Shown piece by piece: positions 8,429-17,237 of a stretch of 64,000 nt of DNA. Where the stretch lies: NCBI GenBank assembly GCA_019166125.1, contig JAHTBO010000002.1, positions 62,001 through 126,000 of the forward strand, given 5' to 3'. Position 1 is the stretch's first letter. Every line of letters begins with the position of its first letter. A model generated the notes under the pieces. The model saw only the letters and a list, made by a program, of their open reading frames with translations, had not been told where the DNA came from and ran no database searches. Origin of the DNA: Alcaligenaceae bacterium CGII-47 (GTDB lineage Bacteria; Pseudomonadota; Gammaproteobacteria; Burkholderiales; Burkholderiaceae_B). The position numbers and the translations under genes are program-made.

Positions 8429-8444
8429 AGGCATGGCAATTGCT
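8429..8444 (+). promoter_or_regulatory. Sigma-54 promoter of the HWE kinase operon
   Basis: AGGCAT-GGCAA-TTGCT keeps GG-N10-GC with a 5-base spacer and an exact TTGCT -12 element. Transcription would begin near 8456, about 53 bases before the kinase ATG. It is the right arm of a perfect inverted repeat whose left arm is the opposing promoter. Confidence 0.65.
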
Positions 8445-8508
8445 ATCAGCATGACACAACAGCGTGGACCTTTATAAAAATGATATACATAGCATTGCGA
8501 GGCATCAT

Positions 8509-9564
8509 ATGGAGAAAATCACCGACAAGTCCGCAGCGCAAAAATGTGCAGAGGCCAGCGTCAAAGATTTCAGCGCTGCCCTGGGCCCATTCGTTGTGGC
8601 TACGCAGACGACGAGAATGCCGATGATCTTCACCGACGCGAACGCGGCAGAGAATCCAATCATTTTTGCAAATGACAGTTTCCTCACACTGACCGGTTAC
8701 GAAAGGGATGAGATCCTGGCACAGGCATTCAGTTTCCTGCTTGCACACGACTCAGAGCCGGAGACGCTAGCGGGTATTACCGCGGCTTTTGCTGGCGATG
8801 ACGTATGCCCTGAAGCGCACTTTCGCCGAAAGGACGAGAGCAACTTTTGGGCAGTTATCTACGTTAGTCCCGTTCAAAACCAGGCGGGGAAAGTCGTGGA
8901 GCATTTTGTTTCTATCGTAGATACGACAAAACACAAGGACGCGCAGGAACAGTACAAGCACCTCATTGACGAGCTGAATCATCGCGTCAAGAACACCTTG
9001 TCGACGGTGCAATCAATCGTGGCGCAAACCATTCGTACACAACCCGAGCCCCAGGCAATGCGGGATTCCATCGAGTCGCGGATATTCTCCTTGTCCCGTT
9101 CGCATGATCTGTTGAGCGCCATGAACTGGAGGGGTGCATGGCTGCACGATGTCGTCGATATCGCACTGACGGCGTTTGGGGATGCAGGCATTGATGCGTC
9201 ACGATTCATCATCGTGCGCAAAGACCCCATTGGGCTTACCGCCCCGGCATCGTTAGTGCTCGGAATCATCTTTCACGAATTGGCGGCAAACGCCATCAAG
9301 TTCGGCGCGCTGTCCAATGATCTTGGAACCGTAGAGATCGATTGGGCGATCTCCCACTCTGTACGGGGACTGAGACTCGTTATTCGCTGGACCGAGTTGG
9401 ACGGACCCGAGGTCCTGGAGCCCACGCATAAAGGCTTTGGGACGCTGGTGATTGAACGCGGCCTGACCCATGAGCTGGGCGGCGAGACTCATCTCGATTA
9501 TCGTACGGATGGTTTGAGCTGCACGATCAACATTCCAGCGCCCCTTGAAGTTCTAAATGAATAA
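8509..9564 (+). CDS. HWE-family histidine kinase with a LOV-like PAS domain lacking the photoactive Cys
   Basis: A 351-residue soluble sensor kinase. Residues about 30-140 form a PAS domain of LOV type (NPIIFANDSFLTLTGYERDEIL). The GRNCRFLQ motif is replaced by AQAFSFLL, so the flavin-adduct Cys is Phe74; blue-light adduct chemistry is not expected. The HWE dimerisation box ELNHRVKNTLSTVQSIV holds phospho-acceptor His158, followed by the ATPase N-box HELAANAIKFGAL and a glycine segment GFGTLVIERG. The ATG has GCGAGG six bases upstream; a GTG at 8464 is a longer alternative. It overlaps its receiver gene by 8 bases and has a sigma-54 promoter upstream. Confidence 0.9.
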   Translation: MEKITDKSAAQKCAEASVKDFSAALGPFVVATQTTRMPMIFTDANAAENPIIFANDSFLTLTGYERDEILAQAFSFLLAHDSEPETLAGITAAFAGDDVCPEAHFRRKDESNFWAVIYVSPVQNQAGKVVEHFVSIVDTTKHKDAQEQYKHLIDELNHRVKNTLSTVQSIVAQTIRTQPEPQAMRDSIESRIFSLSRSHDLLSAMNWRGAWLHDVVDIALTAFGDAGIDASRFIIVRKDPIGLTAPASLVLGIIFHELAANAIKFGALSNDLGTVEIDWAISHSVRGLRLVIRWTELDGPEVLEPTHKGFGTLVIERGLTHELGGETHLDYRTDGLSCTINIPAPLEVLNE

Positions 9565-9931
9565 TTTTTTGTTGGGGAAGCAGGTTCTGGTTGTCGAGGA
9601 TGAGATGATGATTCTCATGATGTTCGAAGACATGCTTGCAGACTTGGGGTGCAAGAAGGTTCTATCCGCGTCAACAGTAGATCAGGCGCTGGAGTTGATC
9701 AACACGTATCGCGTTGATGCGGCCACGCTGGATGTGAACCTATGTGGCAGCGACAGCTATCCGATCGCCGATTCCTTAACGGCACGAAGTGTGCCCTTTG
9801 CTTTCGTAACCAGCTACGGACCCCAAGGCCTACGCAAGGACTATAGCCACCACACGACACTGAAAAAGCCCTTTACCAGTGCGGAATTTACCGAAATGCT
9901 GAGGTTGCTTGTCTCAGAGACGAAGGTATAG
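9557..9931 (+). CDS. Single-domain response regulator (receiver only)
   Basis: A 124-residue protein made only of a receiver domain: acidic residues in VVEDE, phospho-acceptor Asp59 in TLDVNL, and the switch Lys in LKKPF. There is no output domain. It overlaps the HWE kinase gene by 8 bases, the usual pairing of HWE kinases with stand-alone receivers. It resembles the receiver at 60494-60862 (shared LDVNL, SYPIAD and KPF blocks at the same positions), suggesting duplication within this stress region. It probably acts in a phosphorelay or by protein contact. Confidence 0.9.
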   Translation: MNNFLLGKQVLVVEDEMMILMMFEDMLADLGCKKVLSASTVDQALELINTYRVDAATLDVNLCGSDSYPIADSLTARSVPFAFVTSYGPQGLRKDYSHHTTLKKPFTSAEFTEMLRLLVSETKV

Positions 9932-10005
9932 ATACCCGCGTAACGCCGTTGGCCGCATCGTTATCGTTAAGGGTACGCGAATAATGGCCTCAAGACTTTA
10001 CATGA

Positions 10006-10021
10006 TGGCACGACACTTGCA
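10006..10021 (+). promoter_or_regulatory. Sigma-54 promoter of the AsmA-like gene
   Basis: TGGCAC-GACAC-TTGCA is an exact match to the -24/-12 consensus TGGCAC-N5-TTGCW. The start of transcription would be near 10033, about 60 bases before the preferred ATG. Confidence 0.85.
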
Positions 10022-10093
10022 CCGGCTATGCACAGCATTTGCTGAGCAAGGACAAACAAGACACAGCTAAGGCTAATGCCAAGGAAACCAAGT

Positions 10094-12133
10094 ATGACAC
10101 CTCCGCACAAAAAGGCGATGTCGCGCTACAGGAAGTTGATGCTGGGGGCATTCATACTCCTGGCTATGAGCTTCATCGTGGTTGTCGTGCTTATATCAAC
10201 CGTGAGCTGGTCGTACGCCAAACCTTGGATCAACCGCCAAGCCAGTGCGATAGCCCATCGGCCAGCTGCGGTGAATGGCGAATTGACGCTACGATGGGTT
10301 AAGCCAATTCAGCAGACCGGTTGGCGCCAATGGCTTCCCTGGCCTGAAATCCGGGCGGATCATATTATGCTAGGCAATCCTCGACAAGAGGCGGGGGAGC
10401 TGGCGCAGATCGATCACCTCACGATCGTGTTTAATCCCTGGGCCTTGTTTGGGCGTACGGTGCAGGTTGAACGGTTAAATATCCAAGATGCCACATTGTC
10501 GCTCGAGCGACGGGTCGACAAGTCAAATAATTGGACATTTGGATCGGACGACGAGCAGGCATCCTCCGACTGGACTTTTGATCTTCGTAACGTGACGCTG
10601 AAAGATGTCGTCGTCGAGCTCGACGATAGGATCCAAAATCTCCAACTAAACGGAAACATCAACAGCACCCCGCAGTCAAGCCGATACGGCCTCTCGTGGA
10701 CAGCGAGCGGAACTTATCGGGATGCCGCAGTTCAAGGCAAGGGCCAGTTGGGGGACATCTTGGCGTTACGGCACAGCAAAATGTCGTTTCCGGTTCAAGG
10801 CGACATGCAAATTGGGACGACGACCATCAACGTTGAGGGTGCGTTCACAAAAAAAGATGCGAATATCCTGATCGACGTCAACCTGAAACTTGCTGGCGAC
10901 ACGATGCATGACCTCTTCCCCATTACTGGCGTCGTTCTGCCGAATACACCACCCTATCACACGGAAGGTCGGTTAATCAGGACCGTCGTGGATGGCGATG
11001 ATGCATGGCGATATGAAGGTTTCGAGGGCATCGTTGGCAAGAGCGATCTAGCTGGTACGCTTGAATTCCGCCACAGAGACCCGCGCTCGCTCCTTACGGG
11101 AGAGGTTGAATCTAAGCTGCTAAGACTTCGGGATCTGGGCCCGCTCATCGGCGTGGATACCAGCGACACAAAGGGACATGCTGCGCAGGCAGGCGCCCAA
11201 GCCCAGCCCCCAGACAAGGCCTTGCCGGTTGAGCGAATCGCGACAAAGCATTGGGGCGCAATGGATGCAGATGTAAAATTTTCCGGCCATAAAATTCTGC
11301 GTAATAAGGACTTGCCTCTGGACAATATCACCGCCCATGTCCAACTCCGTGACCGTGTTTTGTCCTTTACGCCGCTGAATTTTGGCATCGCCGACGGCAC
11401 GCTTAGCAACACGATTTCCCTTGATGGCCGAGGCGAGCAAATTGATGGTCACATCAAAGCCATCGCGAAGCACCTAAAGCTGAAGGAGCTATTTCCAGGC
11501 GCCCAAAGTATGGACGCGAGCTTTGGGCAACTGCAAGGCAATATTTCGCTGACCGGTCGAGGGGTTTCGGTGGCCACGCTGCTGGCGCACGCCAACGGCA
11601 ACATCCAAACCATCGTCAGCCGCGGCACCATCAGTAAGCTTTTACTGGAGACGGCTGGATTGAATATCGCGAATATCGTGTTCGCGAAGCTGTTTGGCGA
11701 CCAGCAGATCATCCTGAATTGTATGGGTGGGGATTTCAAAGTGACTAACGGCTTAGTGCAAACACGCGTGTTCAGAATGGAAACCGAAGACGCTATCGTG
11801 GACGTGACGGGACAGATAAATCTCGCCACTGAACACTTGGATTTGGATATCAGACCGCAGAATAAAACATTGCGGATTTTCACCTTACGTTCGCCCTTAT
11901 ATGTAAAAGGGACCTTCAAAAATCCAGATGTCGGTGTACAAAAGGGCCCGCTGGCGGCGCGCGCGGGTGCGGCGATCGCGCTAGGAGTGATTGCAACGCC
12001 GTTTGCCGCGCTTCTTCCCCTACTCAATTTCGGCACGGATGATTCTGGTGATTGTGATTCGCTATTAGCTAGCGTTCAAAAAAGGGCCGATGTCAAGCAC
12101 TCCGTAAACGGCAGCGCATCGGCTGAAGTCTAA
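10094..12133 (+). CDS. AsmA-family membrane-anchored protein
   Basis: A 679-residue protein with one N-terminal membrane anchor (LMLGAFILLAMSFIVVVVLIS) and a long beta-rich periplasmic part. AsmA family features include the early VNGELTLRW block, and near the C-terminus the block VDVTGQINLATEHLDLDIRP with FTLRSPLYVKGTFKNPDVG. AsmA-like proteins are thought to help move phospholipids across the envelope. The ATG at 10094 is preferred because AAGGA stands 8 bases upstream; ATG at 10076 is possible. It has a consensus sigma-54 promoter and is the last chromosomal gene before the ICE. Confidence 0.9.
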   Translation: MTPPHKKAMSRYRKLMLGAFILLAMSFIVVVVLISTVSWSYAKPWINRQASAIAHRPAAVNGELTLRWVKPIQQTGWRQWLPWPEIRADHIMLGNPRQEAGELAQIDHLTIVFNPWALFGRTVQVERLNIQDATLSLERRVDKSNNWTFGSDDEQASSDWTFDLRNVTLKDVVVELDDRIQNLQLNGNINSTPQSSRYGLSWTASGTYRDAAVQGKGQLGDILALRHSKMSFPVQGDMQIGTTTINVEGAFTKKDANILIDVNLKLAGDTMHDLFPITGVVLPNTPPYHTEGRLIRTVVDGDDAWRYEGFEGIVGKSDLAGTLEFRHRDPRSLLTGEVESKLLRLRDLGPLIGVDTSDTKGHAAQAGAQAQPPDKALPVERIATKHWGAMDADVKFSGHKILRNKDLPLDNITAHVQLRDRVLSFTPLNFGIADGTLSNTISLDGRGEQIDGHIKAIAKHLKLKELFPGAQSMDASFGQLQGNISLTGRGVSVATLLAHANGNIQTIVSRGTISKLLLETAGLNIANIVFAKLFGDQQIILNCMGGDFKVTNGLVQTRVFRMETEDAIVDVTGQINLATEHLDLDIRPQNKTLRIFTLRSPLYVKGTFKNPDVGVQKGPLAARAGAAIALGVIATPFAALLPLLNFGTDDSGDCDSLLASVQKRADVKHSVNGSASAEV

Positions 12134-12413
12134 GTGTGACAAGGGTTTGGACGTTTGCGCCAGCTCCTTCGCCTGTCCGGCGCTTGTAGGCTAGGAGCCA
12201 CATAGGAGCAACGCGGTTGCGGGTCTGAGCGTACCCGAGGGGGCCTCTGACGAGGCTTGCTCGAATGATATGACAAGGCTCCCGAAAACCATAGCCCGAA
12301 ACGAGAAAGCGCAGCGTAACGGTCAAGGTCCGCTTACCCCAGCCCGCCAATCTGTCACCAGACCAGCAGGACCGTGTTGCCTTCAAGATGTCAGAAATTG
12401 ATGTACTATTTCT
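12134..12413. other. Intergenic junction holding the ICE left end
   Basis: About 280 bases between the AsmA stop and the DUF6088 promoter area contain no supportable gene. The ICE-chromosome junction should fall here. A search by eye for words of 8 or more bases shared with the right junction (56373-56548) found nothing convincing. Confidence 0.5.
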
Positions 12414-12427
12414 CACCTCTAGAGGTG
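12414..12427. promoter_or_regulatory. 14-base perfect palindrome over the DUF6088 ribosome site
   Basis: CACCTCTAGAGGTG is a perfect palindrome. Its right half supplies the GAGGTG ribosome site, 5 bases before the ATG. A TACTAT -10-like word lies just upstream. AbiEi-type antitoxins repress their own operons through inverted repeats, so this is a natural operator candidate for DUF6088. Confidence 0.6.
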
Positions 12428-12431
12428 CCCT

Positions 12432-13028
12432 ATGAACACGCTGCCCGAGACTATCCTGCAACAAGCGCAATCCCTCCCCGAGGGAGGCGTCCTGTCGCCC
12501 AAGGAGTTCTTGCACCTGGGAAGCAGGTCGGCAGTGGATCAGGCGTTCTCGCGGTTGGCCAAGGCCGGCAAGCTGCTGCGGGTCGTGCGTGGCGCCTACG
12601 CCGCGCCGGTTTCCAGCCGGTTCGGCTCGCGCGCTCCCGCTCCAGAGAAGGTCGTCAAGGCGCTGGCCGAGCAGAGTGGCGAAATCGTCGTGCCGCACGG
12701 CGCCAGCGCGGCCAATGCCCTGGGCCTGACGCAGCAAGTGCCTATCCGCGAGGTCTACCTGACATCCGGCCGCACCCACAAGCTGAAGCTCGGGCGTTCA
12801 GAGGTGCTGGTGAAGCACGCGCCACGCTGGATGCTCGCGCTGGGCACGCAGCCGGCCGGCGCGGCCGTGCGCGCGCTGGCTTGGATCGGCCCGACGCACG
12901 CCGGTAAGTCACTGGCATCGCTGCGCCGCATTCTTCCCCGTTCCGAATGGCAGGCGTTAGTCTCGGCGCGTGCAACGCTGCCCGGCTGGATGGCGCAAGC
13001 CATCGGCGAGGAAGCCGCGCGTGGCTGA
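12432..13028 (+). CDS. DUF6088 / AbiEi-like antitoxin-type regulator
   Basis: A 198-residue protein. An N-terminal winged-helix segment (VLSPKEFLHLGSRSAVDQAF...LAKAGKLLRVVRGAY) is followed by the AbiEi-like core (KVVKALAEQSGEIVVPHGAS AANALGLTQQ). A C-terminal part follows with GRTHKLKLG and ALAWIGP. This is the DUF6088 architecture related to type IV toxin-antitoxin antitoxins. The usual partner, an AbiEii nucleotidyltransferase, is absent; a 54-aa protein and a SIR2 protein follow instead. It probably represses the operon through the palindrome overlapping its ribosome site. Whether it also restrains the SIR2 protein is unknown. Confidence 0.85.
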   Translation: MNTLPETILQQAQSLPEGGVLSPKEFLHLGSRSAVDQAFSRLAKAGKLLRVVRGAYAAPVSSRFGSRAPAPEKVVKALAEQSGEIVVPHGASAANALGLTQQVPIREVYLTSGRTHKLKLGRSEVLVKHAPRWMLALGTQPAGAAVRALAWIGPTHAGKSLASLRRILPRSEWQALVSARATLPGWMAQAIGEEAARG

Positions 13029-13185
13029 ATACTGCTTCAAACTCATCAGAGAGGATCGAGGCGACAAATCGGTAGTCGTAGAGATGGCAGCCGAATACCA
13101 TGAAGTCACCATTAGCCCAATGGTTAACGGCATTGCTATTTGTACTGCCGGTGTGGTGGAACGAGTGTTCATTGGATGCCGCTAA
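13021..13185 (+). CDS. Small protein between DUF6088 and SIR2 genes
   Basis: A 54-residue reading frame starting at GTG, with GAGGAAG about 6 bases upstream. It overlaps the end of the DUF6088 gene by 8 bases, and its TAA stop directly abuts the ATG of the SIR2 gene. It begins VAEYCFKLIREDRGDKSVVV and has three cysteines and no membrane segment. I do not recognise a family. The tight packing on both sides is the main evidence that it is translated. It could be a regulator or inhibitor of the SIR2 effector, but that is only inference. Confidence 0.55.
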   Translation: MAEYCFKLIREDRGDKSVVVEMAAEYHEVTISPMVNGIAICTAGVVERVFIGCR

Positions 13186-16100
13186 ATGCAGTTTGTCCGT
13201 CACGGTCCTGATATTCCAGAACGTCTGTTGCAGGCGCACGAAGACGGGCGTGTAGTGTTCTTCTGCGGCGCGGGCATTTCCTACCCCGCGCGGTTACCCG
13301 GCTTTTCCGGTCTGGTGGACAGGCTCTATCAAGCCCTTTCGGTCACACCCAATCTGGTACAGCAGTCCGCGATCAAGGCCGGGCAGTTCGACACCGCCAT
13401 TGGCCTGTTGGAAGCGGATGTCGTCGGTGGCCGAGGAAAAGTGCGCAGTGAATTGGCGACGATCCTGACGCCTAACCTCACGGCCCCGAACGCGACGGCA
13501 ACACACGAAGCCCTGCTGACGCTGGCGCAGAACCGCGAGGGCCGCACACGACTCATCACCACCAACTTCGACCGTCTGTTCGAGGAAGTCAGGGCAACGA
13601 AATCGCTGTCGTTTCCAGACTTCAAGGCTCCTCTACTCCCCGTGCCGAAGACCCGATGGGACGGCCTGGTGTATCTGCACGGCCTGCTGCCCGTTACGGC
13701 AACGGCAGGCGATCTGGATCGGCTGGTGGTTTCCAGCGGTGACTTCGGGCTGGCCTACCTGACAGAACGCTGGGCCGCACGCTTCGTGAGCGAACTGTTT
13801 CGCAACTTCACCGTCTGCTTCGTCGGCTACAGCATCAACGATCCGGTGTTGCGCTACATGATGGATGCGTTGGCCGCCGACCGTCTGCTGGGGGAGTCTC
13901 CGCCGGAGATGTTCGCCTTCGGCAGCTATTCCAAAGGCAAGGAAGTGGATCGCGCTAGTGAATGGAAGGCGAAGAACGTCACGCCCATTCTCTACCGCGA
14001 GCACCGGCATCACGCCTATTTACACAAGACCCTGCGCGCTTGGGCCAACACTTACCGCGACGGCGTGCGCGGTAAGGAACGTATCGTCATCGAATGCGCC
14101 ATCGCCCGCCCGTTGGCGAGCACGAAGCAGGACGATTTCGTCGGGCGGATGCTGTGGGCGTTGAGCGATCCGGGCAGCTTGCCCGCAAAGCGGTTCGCGG
14201 AACTCGACCCCGTACCGTCACTGGACTGGCTGGAGCCGTTGAGTGAGGAACTCTATCGCCATGCCGACCTGGGACGATTCAGTGTGCCACCCCAAACTAC
14301 CGTGGACGACAAGCTTGCCTACAGCTTGATCAGTAGGCCCACTCCATACCCGCTCGCGCCGTGGATGAGGATTGTCGACGCCGGGCATCGCAGCAGTGGC
14401 TGGGATGCGGTGATGTTCCAACTGGCCCGTTGGCTGCTCCGTCACCTCGACGACCCAAAGCTGTTGATCTGGCTGATAAAGCGCGGTGGCCAACTGCACG
14501 ACCAATTGATCTGGTTGATCGAACGCCGCCTCGACGAACTGGACAAGCTCGCAAACGGCGGCAACACCACCGAATTGGATCGCATTCGAGCGAATGCACC
14601 CAACGCCATTCCCCGTCCCGCGATGCGAACGCTCTGGCGCTTGCTGCTCAACGGGTATGTGAGATCCGGACTGCGTGACCTAAGCCTCTACCGTTGGCGC
14701 GATCAATTCAAGCACGATGGGTTGACCGTCAGCGTGCGCTTGGCTCTTCGGGAAACATTGACACCTTGCCTGTCATTGCGCGAGCCGTTCCGCTGGTCTG
14801 GCGCGGACGATGACGACGAAGCGCAGGATCGCATCAATAACATTGTGGAATGGGAAATCGTGCTGGCATCGGATCACGTCCATTCCGGCCTGCGCGACAT
14901 GCCCAAGAATGAACAGTGGATGGCGGCACTGCCGGAACTGTTGGACGACTTCAGCGCCTTGCTGCGCGACGCGCTCGACTTGATGCGTGAGCTTGGCGGT
15001 GTGGATAGCGAGAGCGATCATTCGTATGTCCATCAACCTTCGATTTCAGATCACTCGCAGAACAAAGACTTCCACGACTGGACGGCGCTGATCGAACTGA
15101 CCCGCGATGCGTGGTTGGTTGCCGCCGAGAAGTCGCCGGAACGGGCGCGAATCGTGGCCGAGACTTGGGCGCACGGGGCGTATCCGGTATTTCGACGCCT
15201 CGCGTTGTTTGCCGCCGCACAGGGGCGTGTCATTTCGCTTCGGCAGGCTCTCGACTGGCTGTTGGCGGATGAGCGGCGCTGGCTCTGGTCGGAGGAAACC
15301 AGACGCGAAACCATGCGCCTGCTGGTTTCTTTGGCACCGCAACTGAATGCAGCGATGCGGACCGAACTGGAACAGGCCATTCTTTCCGGGCCGCCCCGCG
15401 ACCTGTACCGCGCCGATATCGAGCCCGATGCTTGGAACAACATCGTTGATCACGGCGTATGGCTGCGGCTTGCAAAAATAGCCCAAGCAGGCGCAACCCT
15501 CAGCGAAGCGGGACAGTCGCGGCTCGATGCCCTCTCAGCACAGTACCCGTGGCAGCTTGCAGCGGATGAGAGTGACGAATTTCCCATCTGGATGGGAGGC
15601 GGTTGGGTCGGTGATCGTGATCCGTGGAAGCCATTCACTCCTATTCCACGCACCAGGCGCGGTGTGCTGGACTATCTGTTGGCGCATCCCGTGCTGGAAA
15701 ACTCGCAGCAGGACGACTGGCGTAAGCTGTGCTCGGAGATGTTTCAGGCAACGGCCTACGCCTTGTGCAAGCTCGCGCAGCAGAAGAATTGGCCGGTCGA
15801 ACGCTGGCGCGATGCGTTGCAAGCCTGGGCGGAAGAAAAGTTGCGCGACCGTTCGTGGCGCTTCATGGCTCCGGTTATCGTCGATGCCCCTGATGACTTG
15901 GTGCAAGCCTTGTCCAACGGCATCAGTTGGTGGCTACAAGCCGTGGCGAAAACCTTCGAGGGTCATGAAGATCACTTCCTGACGCTTGCTCAGCGCATCT
16001 TGAGCTTGGATTTTGAGGACGATGGCGACACTGACGATCCGGTCTTCCGCGCCATCAATCATCCCGTCGGCCATGTGACGCAGGCATTGCTGGATTGGTT

Positions 16101-16977
16101 GTATCGCCAAGAACCAGACGACGGGCAAGGGCTGCCGGAATTCATCAAACCCATCTTCACGGAGCTTTGCGATACGCAGGTCACCAAGTTCAGGCACGGT
16201 CGGGTATTGCTGTCAGCCCATGCTCTCTCGTTGTTCCGGGTGGATAGGGCTTGGTCGGAGCAGCACCTACTGCCACTGCTCGACTGGAATCGTTCCGAAA
16301 CCGAAGCGAAGGCTGCGTGGGAAGGTTTCCTTTGGTCACCACGGCTGTATCGCCCGTTGATGGAAGCGATCAAGCCCGCCTTTCTCGACACGGTGAATCA
16401 CTATGCTCAGTTGGGCAAGCACAATGAGCAGTTCGCGGCGTTCCTGACATTCGCGGCGCTCGATCCCAGCGACACTTTCACCATAGCGCAACTGGCCACT
16501 GCCATCCGCGCACTTCCTGCCGATGGCCTGCGCGAATCGGCTCAAGCCTTAGTGCGCGCGCTGGAAGGAGCAGGCGACCAGCGCGAGGATTACTGGAAAA
16601 ACCGGGTCTTGCCGTTTTGGGAAAAGATCTGGCCGAAGTCCAACGATCAGGCATCGAGCGCCAACGCCGCATCGCTGGCTCGCCTGTGCGTCGCGACAGG
16701 TGGTGAATTCCCATCAGCGATGGCGGCGGTTGGAAACTGGTTGCGCGTGGTTCAGCACCCCGACTATGTGATTCACCGGTTGCAGGAATCTGGCCTATCC
16801 GCCCGTTTTCCAGAAGACGCACTACGGCTGCTGTTCACCATCTTGGGCGATCAGCCATCGTGGCTATCACCGGAACTGCGCCAATGCCTTGATGCCATCG
16901 GTCAAGCAGCGCCGAATTTGCGTCAAGATCACAGGTTCATCAGAGTAGATGAACTCGCACGGAGGTTTGGTTTTTGA
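13186..16977 (+). CDS. Large SIR2-domain defence-type protein (DUF4020-like C-terminus)
   Basis: A 1263-residue protein with an N-terminal SIR2-like NADase domain. It shows FFCGAGIS (28-32), TTNFDRLF with Asn127 and Asp129, and YLHGLL with His165, so the NAD-binding and catalytic positions look intact. The remaining thousand residues are helical and Trp-rich with no other catalytic motif; the length and end resemble SIR2/DUF4020 proteins. Such large SIR2 proteins (DSR-type) abort phage infection by destroying NAD. The gene is third in the DUF6088 operon and ends 20 bases from the convergent DUF2274 gene at the ICE edge, a typical cargo place. Confidence 0.85.
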   Translation: MQFVRHGPDIPERLLQAHEDGRVVFFCGAGISYPARLPGFSGLVDRLYQALSVTPNLVQQSAIKAGQFDTAIGLLEADVVGGRGKVRSELATILTPNLTAPNATATHEALLTLAQNREGRTRLITTNFDRLFEEVRATKSLSFPDFKAPLLPVPKTRWDGLVYLHGLLPVTATAGDLDRLVVSSGDFGLAYLTERWAARFVSELFRNFTVCFVGYSINDPVLRYMMDALAADRLLGESPPEMFAFGSYSKGKEVDRASEWKAKNVTPILYREHRHHAYLHKTLRAWANTYRDGVRGKERIVIECAIARPLASTKQDDFVGRMLWALSDPGSLPAKRFAELDPVPSLDWLEPLSEELYRHADLGRFSVPPQTTVDDKLAYSLISRPTPYPLAPWMRIVDAGHRSSGWDAVMFQLARWLLRHLDDPKLLIWLIKRGGQLHDQLIWLIERRLDELDKLANGGNTTELDRIRANAPNAIPRPAMRTLWRLLLNGYVRSGLRDLSLYRWRDQFKHDGLTVSVRLALRETLTPCLSLREPFRWSGADDDDEAQDRINNIVEWEIVLASDHVHSGLRDMPKNEQWMAALPELLDDFSALLRDALDLMRELGGVDSESDHSYVHQPSISDHSQNKDFHDWTALIELTRDAWLVAAEKSPERARIVAETWAHGAYPVFRRLALFAAAQGRVISLRQALDWLLADERRWLWSEETRRETMRLLVSLAPQLNAAMRTELEQAILSGPPRDLYRADIEPDAWNNIVDHGVWLRLAKIAQAGATLSEAGQSRLDALSAQYPWQLAADESDEFPIWMGGGWVGDRDPWKPFTPIPRTRRGVLDYLLAHPVLENSQQDDWRKLCSEMFQATAYALCKLAQQKNWPVERWRDALQAWAEEKLRDRSWRFMAPVIVDAPDDLVQALSNGISWWLQAVAKTFEGHEDHFLTLAQRILSLDFEDDGDTDDPVFRAINHPVGHVTQALLDWLYRQEPDDGQGLPEFIKPIFTELCDTQVTKFRHGRVLLSAHALSLFRVDRAWSEQHLLPLLDWNRSETEAKAAWEGFLWSPRLYRPLMEAIKPAFLDTVNHYAQLGKHNEQFAAFLTFAALDPSDTFTIAQLATAIRALPADGLRESAQALVRALEGAGDQREDYWKNRVLPFWEKIWPKSNDQASSANAASLARLCVATGGEFPSAMAAVGNWLRVVQHPDYVIHRLQESGLSARFPEDALRLLFTILGDQPSWLSPELRQCLDAIGQAAPNLRQDHRFIRVDELARRFGF

Positions 16978-16997
16978 AACTGGCGTGCAGCCATCGC

Positions 16998-17237
16998 TCA
17001 GACAGGAGCGGCTTTTTCGTTCTTGTTTCCATGCTTGAATCCACGATCCCTGGCCATGAAGGCTTCCAGCATGTGCGGGATCAGCGCCACAGCATCGACC
17101 GGCTCTCCGTAGGTCTGCGCGTGCAGCGCGGCGTAGCGGTCGAGGTCGGCTTTCAGGCTGGCCGGGCAGGCAAAGGTCAGCTTGACGCTCTCGGTCTTGG
17201 GCAGCGGCCCGAGCCGCAGCTTCTTGGTCGTGCTCAT
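16998..17237 (-). CDS. DUF2274 protein of the trb operon
   Basis: A 79-residue protein (STTKKLRLGPLPKTESVKLTF ... YGEPVDAVALIPHMLEAFMARDRGF) matching DUF2274, commonly the last gene after trbI in ICE mating operons. The Lys-rich start and compact helical body suggest a small DNA-binding or regulatory protein; no function is known. It overlaps trbI by 4 bases, so it is translated as the operon's tail. It ends 20 bases from the SIR2 stop. Confidence 0.8.
   Translation of the reverse strand: MSTTKKLRLGPLPKTESVKLTFACPASLKADLDRYAALHAQTYGEPVDAVALIPHMLEAFMARDRGFKHGNKNEKAAPV

Noticed and set aside
8404-8444. Perfect hairpin as a terminator
   Set aside because: No T-tract follows on either side, and each arm reads as a correctly spaced -24/-12 promoter facing outward.
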